DNA from: Diogma glabrata
Lineage: Eukaryota; Arthropoda; Insecta; Diptera; Cylindrotomidae
Direction: 5' to 3'
DNA length: 64,000 nucleotides
Assembly (NCBI GenBank): GCA_963693315.1
Contig: OY856187.1
Span: forward strand, 376,846,599 to 376,910,598
Translations under genes and position numbers: made by a program
Part shown: positions 21,366 through 32,817 of the stretch, piece after piece
Numbering within the stretch: position 1 is the stretch's first letter
How the letters are laid out: each line of letters starts with the position of its first letter
The notes under the pieces: model-generated
Told to the model about the DNA's origin: nothing
Seen by the model: the letters and a program-made list of their open reading frames with translations, nothing else
The model's database searches: none

Positions 21366-23935
21366 GGGTTCCGTTTTTTATACGGAACACTATTGGTGAG
21401 AGTAAAACGAGTTTTTCACATTATATCGATTATCTCGTAAACTATAAATGCTATGGACTTGAAATTTGGCATGTGTATAAAACTAATCTGTCCACATGAA
21501 ATGACGAATACAAATAAAACTAAAGTGGTTTTCGTTTGGTTTACAGGGGTTCGATGTGAGACCTTTGAGAAAATAGATTTTTTATAGATTCAAGTAGGGT
21601 ATCATATGAAAGGGCTTCATTTCAGTATTTCTTAAAAATTTATTTTGGAATTTTACAACTCACCATTTTTTGTATAATTCTGAATAATGACGTTTTCTTC
21701 GTGTTTTCTTAACTCGATTAGCTCCGAACCTAACTGATCGAAAATTTTCAAATGTATTTGGAATGATAGAAAAATTAGTACAGTTTTAATAAAAAATATA
21801 TAAAAGTGTCATATTCTCATAATTAGATTTATTAAGGGGGTAGAAATGAGGAGGGGTAAAAACACTATTTAAAATGTGGTCAAGTGGGGTGTCATTTGAA
21901 AGAGCACCTAATTTAGAAATCATAGCAATTTTTTTTAGAATTTTGCGGTGCACAGTTTTTGAGTTATTGTCAAAAACATACCGTTCCCCCCCCCCCCTTC
22001 GTTTCGACACTGATTGACAGAAAAATTTGGAAAAATTCACAAAGTTAGGCAATTTGGTAAATTTTGTATGAAAATTATAGCGAAGTCTCAAATAATTATA
22101 TTTCTGTGTGTTTAGGGGACCGGGGTAAAGAGGGTAAAAAAAAAACTTTTTTGACCCAAGCGAGTGGGGTGTCATTTGAAAGAGCACCTAATTTAGAATT
22201 CGTTGCAGTTTTTTGCAGAAATTTTCGGTGCACAGTTTTTGAGTTATGGACAAAAAAGTGCAAAATTAAAACCGTTCCCCCCCCTACGTTTCGACACTGA
22301 TTGACAGAAAAATTTGTAAAAATTCACAGAGCTAGGCAATTTGGTAAATTTTGTATGAAAATTATACCGAAGTCTCAAATAATTATATTTCTGTGTGTTT
22401 AGGGCACCGGGGTAGAGAGGGTAAAAAAAAACTTTTTTTGACCCAAGCGAATGGAGTGTCATTTGAAAGAGCACCTATTTTAAAAATCATTGCAATTTTT
22501 TTTATAATTTTGCGGTGCACAGTTTTTGAGTTATGATCAAAAATGTTCAAAATTCAGACCGTCTCCCCGTGTATCAAATATTTATTAATCGTTTTGAAAG
22601 GGTAGGAATGGTAAGGTGAAATAAAGCTTTTTAACCCGAAAAGCAATATTGAGTGGGACTGGCGTGTACATTTTTAGTCATGTCATCCTTTGTACTGATT
22701 CTTAGAGCAATTCTTAATTTTGCAACTTTTTTAGAGTGAATATAACCAGTTATCCAAAAGAAAGAACTTTATTTTTAAAATTATCACGGTCCTTTACTAT
22801 CTATTGTATTGTATGCCATAAGTGGGCCCAAAAGGTGGCGTAAATTCTCAAGGTTCAAATCAGATTGATGTGATTTGTTAGTTTGTGTTAAGATCCACGT
22901 TTGTAATCCATTCATAATTACTGGTTTAATAAATTTCTTGTATAACTTTAGAAAATGTTGAGTTTTAATTGAATGGTAAGTTCGATAACCTGCAATTATT
23001 TTAGGGTTAATATTTGTTTAATATGCTATTGTTTAAGTCAAACATTGATCTTTTGTTAATTTTAAATATTGTTAAAATTATACGTTGTTTTTCAAGCACC
23101 GACTCAAATGTCGAACTTATGTAATCTAACACAAAAAAATTGTTGCTATAGAAAGAACTGAAAATTTTAGTAAAGCGATGAGCCTATAATTCTATGGAAC
23201 ACGAAAAATATAGCGAAGCTTCAAGTGATTTTATTTCTATGTGTTTAGGGGATGGGAGTGGGGAAGGGTGAAAAATTGTTTTTTTGACCCGCATGACCCG
23301 CATGATGTCATTTGATAGAGCACCAAAATTAAAAAACAATACAGTTTTTTTAGAATTTTGCGATGCACCGTTTTTGAATTATTCTCAAAAAAGTGCAACA
23401 AAAGGTTGGTCCCCCCTCCCTATACGTTTCTTCGTTGATTGACAGAAAAATTTGAAAAAATTCATAGAGATAGGAAATTTAATAAACCCTTAACGAAAAA
23501 TATAGCGAAGCCTCAAGTAGTTTTAATTCTACGTGTTTAGGGGATAGGAGTGGGGAATCGTGAAAAAAAGGTTTTTTGGCTCGCATGAGTGTCATTTGAA
23601 AGAACACCAAAATTAAGAAACATTACAATTATTTTAGAATCTTGCGATGCACAGTTTTTGAATTATTGTCAAAAAAGTCCTATTTTTAGCGTTAACACCA
23701 CTCCACCCCTAAATTTCGTCGTTGTTTAACAGAATTGAGTCGTTCCTTAGCTACCATAAATAGCTATGGATATAATTTAACCTAAAGTAATATTTTTTAT
23801 ATCATTTCGATCAATATAGATGAGATTGACATTAACTATTGATATTTACGATGAACCATTTAGTTTTTATGTGTCTATGGTCTGGCAATATAAACCCTTT
23901 ACAACACAACTTTATGTAAATTATTTTGATATTGT
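21366..23935 (-). mobile_element. 2.6-kb insertion in the right arm, 'ggttccgt' family
   Basis: It begins AGGGTTCCGTTTTTTATACG immediately after the T-run of the arm and ends in a T-run near 23935. After that the arm resumes at 'ggaactatttctgagtagcac', exactly where the left arm predicts. The first about 120 bp match the dispersed repeat at 3678-4385 in the opposite orientation. Inside are at least four copies of a roughly 288-bp unit with 'gtcatttgaaagagcacc', 'gtgcacagtttttgagttat', a C-run and 'cgtttcgacactgattgacag' (landmarks near 21999, 22287, 23425 and 23713). Positions 22600-23150 are unrelated AT-rich sequence. No coding domain is recognised. Confidence 0.7.
21840..22560. repeat. Tandem copies of a 288-bp internal unit
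   Basis: CGTTTCGACACTGATTGACAG recurs exactly 288 bp apart (about 21999 and 22287) and the intervening sequence is nearly identical. A third, partial copy follows. Frames of 133 and 76 codons on the minus strand translate the repeat and duplicate each other; they are not genes. Confidence 0.85.
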
Positions 23936-24335
23936 TTTTTTAATTGATATTTAAGGAACTATTTCTGAGTAGCACAACCAGCAGAACTCTAGCACAATAC
24001 AGCAAACCTTTGCTTTTAATTTTTTTTTAAATGGCGGGACTAACTTCAACTCGAAAAATCGTTTTAGCATGTTTAAATTCTTCTGCTGATGGTATTTATT
24101 TGTTTTTAAGTAGCACAGCTAGCACAACTCTAACACCGTACAGCACACCCTTTGTTTTTCTTTTTTTCCAAAATGGCGGGGCTAACTTTTACTAAAAAAA
24201 TGATTTCAGTGTTATAAAATTTTTCCACCAGGGATATGAATTTTTTTCTGAACGCACAACCAGCGCAACTCGAGCACAATACATGACAACCTTTGTTTTT
24301 TTTTTTTTTTCAAAATGGCGGGGCTAACTTCTGCT
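23936..24335 (-). repeat. Right arm of the palindrome, outer segment
   Basis: Three units in reverse orientation pair with 19015-19490 of the left arm in the expected order. The variant 'cagcacaccctttgttttt' pairs with 'aaaaacaaagggtgtgctg' at 19270-19292, and 'ctgctgatggta' pairs with 'taccaccagcag' at about 19340. This shows that the arm was continuous before the 2.6-kb insertion. Confidence 0.85.
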
Positions 24336-24345
24336 CGAAAAATTG

Positions 24346-26470
24346 TTTCAGCAATCGTAAATTTCCCATACAAAAAGAAAATTTGCGCAAAATATGCTGC
24401 CAGCGCGGTGTATGTTTTTGTGTCACCTTTCACTTTGTTGGTCATTCGACACTATTTGTGCCAACTCTGTTTTTGGATTTTAAAAAGCATGTGCTAATCA
24501 CTTGTCTGTTTTGCAAGATTCGGTCGATATTTTCCAAAAAAAAATTTAAAAGAAATGCTGGACGAAAGCTCTGGATATCTATGTAATCGAAATTAGTCAA
24601 AACAAGGCGAGTCCTACATAGAACTGGCCATAAGTCGACAAAAACCGAGCAATCATAAATTTCCCATACAAAACGAAAATTTGCGTAAAATATGCCAGCG
24701 CGTTGTACACCTTTGTGTCCCACCATTTTTGTGTCATCTTTCACTTTGTTGGTCATTCGACACGATTTGTGCCAACTCATTTCTCTGGATTTTAAAAGGC
24801 ATGGGTTAACCACTTGCCTATTTTGCAAGATTCTGTCGATATTTCCGTCCAAAAAAAATTTGAAAAAAATGCTGGATGCTGCACAAAACAAGGCGAATCT
24901 TACACAGAACTGACCATAAATCCTCAAAAACAGAACAATCCCTAATTTCCATACAAAACGAAAATTTGCACAAAATATGCTGCCATTCCAGGACTCGTCG
25001 TTCGATTAGGCTAAAACTTCAGCGCGATGTATGTTTTTGTGTCACCTTTCACTTTGTTGGTCATTTGACACGGTTTGTGCCAACTCTGTTTTTGGATTTA
25101 AAAAGTATAGGTTTTTGGAGTTTAAAAAGCCTGTTTTGCAAGATTCGGTCGATATTTTCGTCCAAAAAAAAATTGAAAAAAATGCTGCAAGAAAGCTCTG
25201 GATTTCCATGTAATCAAAATTAGTCAAAACAAGGCGATTCCTACATTGAACTTGCCATAAATCAACAAAAATCGAGCAATCCTAAAACGAACATTATAAA
25301 AAATATGCTGCCATTCCTGGACCCTTTGTTTGATTAAACTAAAAATTCAGCACAGTGCATGTTTTTATGTGACCTTTCACTTTGTTGGTCATTCAACACG
25401 ATTTGTACCAATTTTGTTACAGGATTTTTAAAACTTAAAATTTTAAAAAGCTTGCCTGAACTTGCCTGTTTTGCGAGATTCGGTCGATATTTTCGTCCAA
25501 AACAAAATTGAAAAAAAAAATGCTGGAAGAAAGCTCTGGATATCCATGTAATCGATGTTAGTCAAAACAAAGCAATTCTTACAAAGACTGGCCATAAATC
25601 GACAAAAACCGAGCAATCGTTAATTTCCCATACAAAACGAAAATTTGCTCAAAATATGCTGCCATTTCTGGACCCGTCGTTCGATTAAGCTAAAACATCA
25701 GCACGGTGCATGTTTTTCATGGATATCTATGTAATCGATGTTAGTCAAAACAATTAGCGATTCCTACGTTGAATTGGCCATAAATCGACAAAAACCGAGC
25801 AATCGTAAATTTCCATACGAAACGAAAATTTGCGCAAAATATGCTGCCAGTCCTGGACCCTTTGTTTGATTAAACTAAAACTTCAGCACGGTGTATGTTT
25901 TTGTGTCACCTTCCTCTTTGTTGATCATTCGACACGATTTGTATCAACTCTGTTTTTGGATCTTAAAAAGCTTGCAAAATTTGCGAAATTTGCAAAACAA
26001 AAAGCTTGCAAAGTTTTGCAAAATTCGGTCAATATTTTCCAAAAGAAAATTGAAAAAAGAATGCTGGAGGAAAGCTCTGGATATTCATGTAATCGAAATT
26101 AGTCAAAACAAAGCGATTCTTACACAGACTGGCAATAAATCGACAAAAACCGCGCAATCGTAAATTTCCCATACAAAACGAAAATTTGCACAAAATATGC
26201 TGCCATTCCTGAACCCGTCCTTCGATTAAGCTAAAACTTCAGCACGGTGCATGTTTTTGTTTATTTTGCCTATTTTGCAAGATTCTGTTCATATTTTCGT
26301 AAACAAAAAAATGGAAAAAAAGTACTGCAAGAAATTTCTGGATATCCATGTAATGACGTAAAACAAGGTGATTCCTACACAGAACTGGCCACAAATCGAC
26401 AAAAACCGAGCAATTGTAAATTTTCCATACTAAACGAAAATTTGTACTAAATATGCTGCCATTCCTAGAC
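24346..26470 (+). repeat. Satellite-like tandem array, about seven units of 185-345 bp
   Basis: Units begin at 'gcaatcgtaaatttcccatac' (near 24351, 24651, 24937, 25277, 25615, 25800, 26156 and 26412). They then run through 'gaaaatttgcgcaaaatatgctgcc', 'ggtcattcgacacgatttgtgcc', 'gcaagattcggtcgatattttcg', 'gctctggatatccatgtaatcg' and 'gtcaaaacaaggcgattcc'. Length differs because units carry internal deletions; for example, the one at 25615 lacks the middle third. Open frames in this region (up to 161 codons) only translate the repeat. Confidence 0.85.
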
Positions 26471-27325
26471 TCGTCATATAAACTCCCGTCATTAACTTAC
26501 CTACGTCAAACGATTTTTTTTTGTTCTGGAGCAAATAAGGAGACAAAATTTTATTTTTAAAAAAAATTTTAATTTTCGATTCATCTGTATTTTTTTCAAA
26601 TCATTACAATGTTTTTATTATTATTAATTCATGCATTTTTTTCGACATCGTATCTCGACAATTATATCATTTCTTAAGACAATCGATTTCTTTAATATTA
26701 ATGAATCTAATCGTCAGTCTCATTTCCAAAATCATGAAAAACAAATATTACATTTTGGTAGCGCTCTTACCTCTTAACAATAATTAGTTCAAAATTATTT
26801 TCTTTACAATAAATTATTACTAATTAACAAACATTTAAAAAAAAACACAATAATAATATAATTTTTTTGGCAAACTTTTTTTTTTGTTTTTCAAAGACAA
26901 CAAATTACTTTTAAGATGGTAAAACATTATATTACTTTTTCGTTTTTTTCTGTATGACTTATAAAATTTATTTATTAAGAAATTAAATAAATTTTAAAAT
27001 GGACTATAATAATTTCCCTAGCTAAAACTGGAAACAGATTTAAATTTAATAAAGAAAAAAAAATCTGTAGCCTTTAATTTTTTGTTTGTTTGTTTTAAAA
27101 TGGCAAATTAAATTAAAATTAGATTTATACATATTTTATTTAAACTAGAAATTAATTAAAAATATAAATATTTACATTTAATTACATGAGGAACGTTTTT
27201 TTTTTATTTAATTTTAATTTACTTATTTTAATTATTATTACAAATATATATTTTTAATTTAGAAAATGTTTTTTTTTGTATAATAATTTAATTTAATTTT
27301 TGTTTTGTACATTTACTCTAACCTT
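26471..27325 (-). other. AT-rich flank, probably including the 3' UTR of the host gene
   Basis: This lies directly downstream of the stop codon at 27326 on the minus strand. It is extremely A/T-rich with long homopolymers. Several AATAAA hexamers are present on the minus strand, the nearest strong candidate being 27203-27208. Which one is used cannot be decided from sequence. Confidence 0.45.
27203..27208 (-). promoter_or_regulatory. Candidate polyadenylation signal AATAAA
   Basis: TTTATT on the plus strand reads AATAAA on the minus strand, 118-123 bases past the stop codon. In DNA this AT-rich the hexamer is expected often by chance. Confidence 0.3.
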
Positions 27326-27742
27326 CTAGACATGAACCGTTTGAACAGTATGTAATGTGTCTTCACTAAATTCATTATCGATAAGTAACCCAACTTTTTC
27401 GGTTGGTAAATTTTTTCTTAAATTTAATATAAATAACATAATAATAATTCCAAAAACTAAAACTGCAGCAAATATACCTAGAACGATTTCAATTTGAAAT
27501 TCGTAGTTACTTAAGAATCCAAAAAAATTGTCTTTCGGTGATTTTAAATAGATTTTATAGTTTGATGCATGCTTTAGTTTAAGGACATCGATATTGTTTG
27601 AATAGTCTTCATTATTATTCTTTGTTGGTGATTGTGATGATGGATTTTGAATTATTTTTTCTGTCGATGATGATTCGAGGACTTCAATCGAGTTTCTTGT
27701 ATCGATTGTAAGTGGTAACGAACGACCAATTAATTCGGTTTT
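27326..27742 (-). CDS. Kal1: Terminal coding exon: end of FN3 domain, stalk, transmembrane helix and tail (anosmin-1-like)
   Basis: This is a 417-bp exon of 138 codons plus TAG (stop at 27326-27328). A clean 3' splice site precedes it on the minus strand: a pyrimidine-rich tract ending in CTAG, followed by AAA in phase 0. Residues 1-15 (KTELIGRSLPLTIDT) look like the last beta strand of an FN3 domain. Residues 16-80 form a Ser/Asn-rich, low-complexity stalk. Residues 84-106 (IEIVLGIFAAVLVFGIIIML...) form one strongly hydrophobic helix, followed by R-K and a cytoplasmic tail of about 30 residues ending TVHV. The predicted product is therefore a single-pass type I surface protein, at least in this isoform. 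The strand fits onto the FN3 domain of the exon at 54429-54698, which ends in the same phase. The gene name rests on that upstream exon. Human anosmin-1 is secreted, so the membrane anchor is noteworthy. Confidence 0.75.
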   Translation of the reverse strand, partial: KTELIGRSLPLTIDTRNSIEVLESSSTEKIIQNPSSQSPTKNNNEDYSNNIDVLKLKHASNYKIYLKSPKDNFFGFLSNYEFQIEIVLGIFAAVLVFGIIIMLFILNLRKNLPTEKVGLLIDNEFSEDTLHTVQTVHV

Positions 27743-28027
27743 CTAGAAATAAAAAAAGAAAAATATATTAATAAAAGTCTGAAAACTAAAAATAATGCTA
27801 CGATTTTTATTAATAGAATCGATTAATTTGTCGACATTTAAATGCATTAAAATTATGACCTTTACAACTTGTCAAATTTGAAATAGAACCTTAATAAAAA
27901 TCATAAATTATCCAAAGTTATCTCATAAAAAGTCAAATGAAAATATTTTTTTATTCTTTCATTCTTTAATTTTTTTGTTTATTATTATTCTCATTAAATA
28001 AATATATGTGCTAAGTCGTTTTATGAC

Positions 28028-28123
28028 ATGTGCACGATAAGGTGCACATCACGTGCATGAAATGTGTTATGCACAATTTTGTGGATTTTGTATCATATGC
28101 ACAATCAATGCACATTTCATGCA
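28028..28123. repeat. Nested hairpins rich in GTGCA
   Basis: ATGTGCAC (28028-28035) and GTGCACAT (28042-28049) form a perfect 8-bp stem with the loop GATAAG. TGCATGAAATGTG (28054-28066) and CACATTTCATGCA (28111-28123) form a perfect 13-bp stem with a 44-nt loop. No coding sequence overlaps. Confidence 0.65.
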
Positions 28124-28589
28124 TTTTTCAGTAAGAATCTCAAGTAAGAATCGATTAAACAATGCAAACCGTCTTCCAGCCTGAATTGTGACCTGTAACG
28201 TTTTTGCTAGCAGTCCACCAACTATGGCCATATTCGAGTTAATTGCTAGTTGCTCGCAGTGGAATTGTGCAAAAAAAAATTATCCCGAGGTTCAGAAACT
28301 AGAATAAAGGTAATGGTAACACTTATGGTTGCGGGTTTACAAGAGTAACAAAAAAGCTTCGCTTTTTGACATTTGAAAAATCAGATAATGTTTCCGTCCT
28401 GCCACAAATTCCACGAATGACGGAATAGCATTCGTGGCAGATCTTGGTTTCCATTCAGAGAAAATCAGTTGGCAATCATAATGTAAACCCAAAAATTCAA
28501 AAGCATTCAACTTACAGGTGGTAAACGAGGGTAAGGTGTTGGACGACACTATTTTTCAGAACATTGTTACCTTTCAATTATCTCTAGTA

Positions 28590-30765
28590 ATGCAACCCGT
28601 CAATAAACCAACTTTAAGAAACTGCAAAAGAAGAGATTGAGAACGCTATGGGATAGTTTGAGGAAACATTCTCACAAACAGCATCGAAACTTCTCCAACG
28701 GTTGAACTTAATAAATTGATAGGAAAACCAACGACTTTGTTTCATAAGTTTTAATTGCATGCTCTGTAAACAAGTCCTCTAGGTTTCAGAGGTCAGAAAC
28801 CCCCGTAGTAGAACCTAGAGCAGAAAAGTTCAAGGTAGCAACAAAACTTGAATCTTTAGAAAAATTGTCTTGGAGACTACCAAAGGCCAATGGGAACTTA
28901 TGGAGACTCTATTGTCAAAACCCTGAGAAATTTACGGAAGCTTTTAGGTTTAGAAAAATCCTTACAACCAAGCCAATAATACCAAACCATCTGGTTAATT
29001 CGGGTGACGCTTTGGACTACTTCCAATATGGAAACAATCCAACTATTAATGGACACATACTTGCCAAAGCATGTGGGTAAATCCCAACTACTGAGACACG
29101 CAGCCTTCATCACTTTGACTGCCCGAAGGATCTCGTGACAGAGTCAAAGATTCTCTGGGCAATTAAACCCATATATAATTTAAATCTTTCAATTCTGTTG
29201 ATCCTGCTATATCCGCTGACCTACAGAATACCTCACAGCTGTTTATGGGTAAACTCAAGATTTATCCGGTGTGCGTTGCGATGTCATATATACCTGCTCA
29301 ATAGATCAAAGTCAAAGTAAGTCTCATTCGAAAGGCCGGAAAAACCCTTTGACAGGCACCCCAATGACCTTAGACCCATCAGCTTAGGGACTGGAGGGAC
29401 TGATTGATGTTCATTTTTGTTAAAACATTGACCCAAACAAGCTGTCAACAGTCAAGCATGCGAAAGGTAGATGTAAATTCGTGGAAAACGCTATGCACTT
29501 ACTAGTACGAGATATCGAACAAAACGGTGTACGGTGTGATCATATGGTGAACTGCACTATTCAAGGCTAGCAACCTGAAATTGGTAGAAAACGTATAGTA
29601 GATACGTACCACGCCAACTGGGACGATGGGGGTCATTCTGCATCTTCCCTTCTTAAGGTGCTATGTCAACAGATAGCATCTAATACAGTCCTTTGACTTG
29701 CGAACTACGTCACACTGAATCGGTAGTCGCATCGAACTCTTCAAAATCCTGCACGAACAATGACTCAACTAACAAATTATTGACTACAATGAGAGTGAGG
29801 TTTGGCGAAGGAGGATATGCTGCCCTACAATATTTCCTTCAGATTAGGCCTTAGAGTAAATACGCAAACTCTCATACCTCCCAGAATTTCCCAGGGGAGA
29901 CATACAAGACTAATGGTGAAGGAGGTAGTGGAAATTTTTACGGATGGCTCTAAACTTTAGGGCAAAGTGGGAGGAGGAGTGGTCTCTGAACAATTAAATT
30001 TTTTCTTATATTTTCGTCTTCTAGGTGACCTCAGAGCAGGGGTCGCAATAAATGAAGTGCTCGCGATAAATGAAGCTTATGCATGGTTGAGGTATAATGA
30101 AAAATCAACTAAACATATCAATATCTATGTGGATGGTCAATCGCTAGATGCAGTAGAAACGACGTCAAAAGTGATAGTATGCTGTCGCTCATTTTTGAAT
30201 GAGATGGCCAAACAATTTGCTTTTCATGTGTTATAGATGTCAGAATACAGTGGCATTAGGGGCAACTGTATAGCGGACGCAATTGTTAACCAAGGAACTG
30301 ACTTAGATCTTATATCAGAAAAGGAACATCTAGGTTGGTCGCTTGCCTCTCTCAAACAACTAGAAGGGTTCTATGTGTAGTCAATAACCGGTATTCAAAC
30401 ACCGATACCCGACAAATAAACAGGTAAATCAGACCCAGACTAGACATGGAGCACAACAAAGAACTGATATCCGTGAGTAGACAGGATATTGGTTTATTGT
30501 TAGAATTCATCATTGATCACGGGATCCTTGGGGAGCACGTAAAAAGACTTGGCCTTCCCGACAATGGATTCAGCAGAAGTTGTAATGCATTAGCCTTAGT
30601 AATTTTAAAATCAGGGAATTACTTACGTTCATCAGAAGCTCCAAATGGTTCAGGTATGGGAAGGAGATCCTATGGTATTGCAAAGAACCTATTTTGGTCT
30701 AAGCGCGTCGTCCTGACCTTATGTTCTGATACAACCACACTTAACTAACATGTATTGCAATACCA
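28590..30765 (+). pseudogene. LINE with reverse transcriptase, RNase H and C-terminal remnant
   Basis: A linker region (28865-29080; SWRLPKANGNLWRLYCQN ... LRFRKILTTK-like) precedes RT block 'PFDRHPNDLRPISLG' at 29345 and a later 'ENAMHLLVRDIEQNGV'-like block near 29500. From about 29925 an RNase H domain reads VVEIFTDGSKL, a stop, GKVGGGVVSE, INEVLAINEAYAWL, NIYVDGQSLDAV, HVL, a stop, MSEYSGIRGNCIADAI. This keeps the catalytic D (FTDGS), E and D order and the final H/D block. The open frame at 30446-30748 (LLEFIIDHGILGEHVKRLGL ... SRSC) matches the C-terminal 'L-T-G-H-x-x-L-x-x-H-L ... C-R-x-C' region of such LINEs. In-frame stops and frameshifts make it inactive. It is the same general group as the LINE at 8.0-11.5 kb but a separate copy. 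Confidence 0.8.
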
Positions 30766-32526
30766 AGAATTTTTGGGACATCGAAATCGAACAAGAATTG
30801 AACATAAAATATAATTTAATGGGTCGCGTATTTGGTTTTAAGTCTATAGGTTGCGAAGTTTTAAGCTGATATAGAAGTTAAACTTAAGACTGCTGAGGTA
30901 AAGTTAAATATCAACTGTTATTAACAAGAGGTGATAGTGGCAGACATAATGGTCGAAGTCATTGAATTTTAAATGTAAATCTTCAAATTTTACTAATGTG
31001 AAGTCTTACTATAATTTAACAAAGCAAGCACCGAAAATAATTTCAGCAAAGAAAAGCAAATTTAATATTCACAGTGAAGTATGAATGCACCATCTTCAAC
31101 CTGACTTAACCGTTCGTATATGAAATTCACCACAAATGAAGGTGCATTACTCCAAGGAAAATATTAGTGTCTTAATTAAGCCCATAAAAAGAATTGGGAG
31201 TTATCAAGGGCTAATGATGCAAAAAAACGCGTTAACTAGAAACATATAAAAAGATAGCAACTCTTACTAGGCAGCATTGACCAGTCAAAATAGTTTTTGG
31301 TGAGGAAAAAATTAGTAATAGCATGAAAACTATTGGATAAGAAAGAAAGTATTGCGCAAATGATGGGAAACATAAATTAAAGGTGATCCGAGTTACGAGG
31401 GTAAAATGGGGTGAGTTTTAAGGGGTAGAAAATGGTTTCTCACGATTTTCAGCGAAACTTGACCTTCTATCGAAAAAAAGTTGTAGGTAATAAAAAGGTC
31501 TATAACGTTTATATAGTCCATTTTTTCATATAACCTAAAATTTGTCGTGAAAATAGAATAAACCGAGACAAAAAGGTCTTTTCGTTTTTAATTTTTATCT
31601 CTCACAAAAAAATTTTTTCCCCACACAATTTGGTGAAAACATACCTTATTATGTCCCTATTACGCTGTAATTTTTTGGAATCAAAATATTTATATTTACG
31701 TTTGATTTTGATTTCAAATCAAAAAAGTGACCTCATTTTCACACGAAAATTCTCCTGTGCTGGAAACAGTTTTTTAAAAAAAATCAGTAATCTTTATTTT
31801 TGTTGAAACGTCTAGTTTTAGATGGTGTAAAAAAAATAAACTGGTCTAGCATAAGAAAATGTAAAAAAAGGAAAATGTAAGAAATTTGGTTTATTGACAA
31901 ACAGGCTTAGTGCTACAAATCCTACAGAATTGTTTAATATGTCAACATTTAACAGCATTAAGATCGTGACTTGCACAATTTCTTCGTTTCAAAACGCAGA
32001 TATACAAACGAAAATACGATTTCTAGAAGTTTTGTTATGTTTAATAAATGAAATACACGACTTAACTCGAAAAGCGATAAAGTGAAAAACGAAAAGCAAT
32101 TCCTGAAAGCTTAAATTAAGCGTTCGTGAAATTAACTTAAAAAACTTTTGAATTAATTAAACAAAATTTTTTCAAAAATTTGCCTTTAAATTAATTATTG
32201 CGGTTTTTTTTTAAAAAATTCGTTATTTGAAAAAAAAATTGAGGAAACTGAACATTTATTACGAAAGATGTCAAGCACAAAAGAAGAATTTGTTACTTAG
32301 CATATTATATTTTGATCCATTTTCAATAAGAAGGTAGCGGTGACTGTGTGACCCTATACGATCCGAAAACTGAGGGAAAGTATAAGATAAATCATAAGCG
32401 ATTTCGATCTAAACACTTTCCAAGCTACTACGGACGAGTCAGGTATGGCTTCATGGATAGCATAGCTGCATATTTTAAATTTATTCTTCATGCAGTTCAC
32501 TTTTTAATTATTTTAATATATTTCAT
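30766..32526. other. Intronic spacer; one block resembles a dispersed repeat
   Basis: Positions 31385-31770 have the flavour of a non-coding dispersed repeat ('ggggtgagttttaaggggtagaaaatggtttctcacgattttc'), but no second copy is clearly present in this window. The remainder is AT-rich without motifs. Confidence 0.45.
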
Positions 32527-32625
32527 TTATTCTCAACGGCGTAATCGATAGCGTGTCTGCCCACGGATTCGAGCCGGGCACTGACGAGGGTAGGTTTGAA
32601 TCCCATCCGAAACACGTAAAATGTG
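32527..32625 (+). mobile_element. tRNA-derived SINE head, diverged
   Basis: ATCGATAGCGTGTCTGCC stands where an A box would be, and GGTTTGAATCCC is a good B box. The wording after the B box ('atccgaaacacg ... tttttttctgagaaacttc ... gaattgaaaat') parallels the copies at 4861 and 5410 ('ctgacacgaaacac ... ttttttctaaag ... gaattgcaaaat'). It is likely the same SINE family, older. It is inserted inside the large intron. Confidence 0.5.
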
Positions 32626-32817
32626 AATTGTAATTTTTTTCTGAGAAACTTCAAACCATACCTTTGAATTGAAAATATTCCAATTACTTCTTTACTTACT
32701 TGAGTTCAATTGATCTCAAAAATCCAAAATATATTTCGTTTATCTTTTTGTGTTTTTTTTTTTTAAATTCTTGTGACTGTTTTCCTATTTTTTCACAGCA
32801 TCCACCATATGATTCAC

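Noticed and set aside
21786..22187. A 133-codon minus-strand frame containing NKFFFYPLYPG-like text twice
   Set aside because: It is a translation of the 288-bp repeat. The same words recur at 22244-22474.
24442..24927. A 161-codon minus-strand frame
   Set aside because: It covers one and a half satellite units, and its two halves repeat each other.
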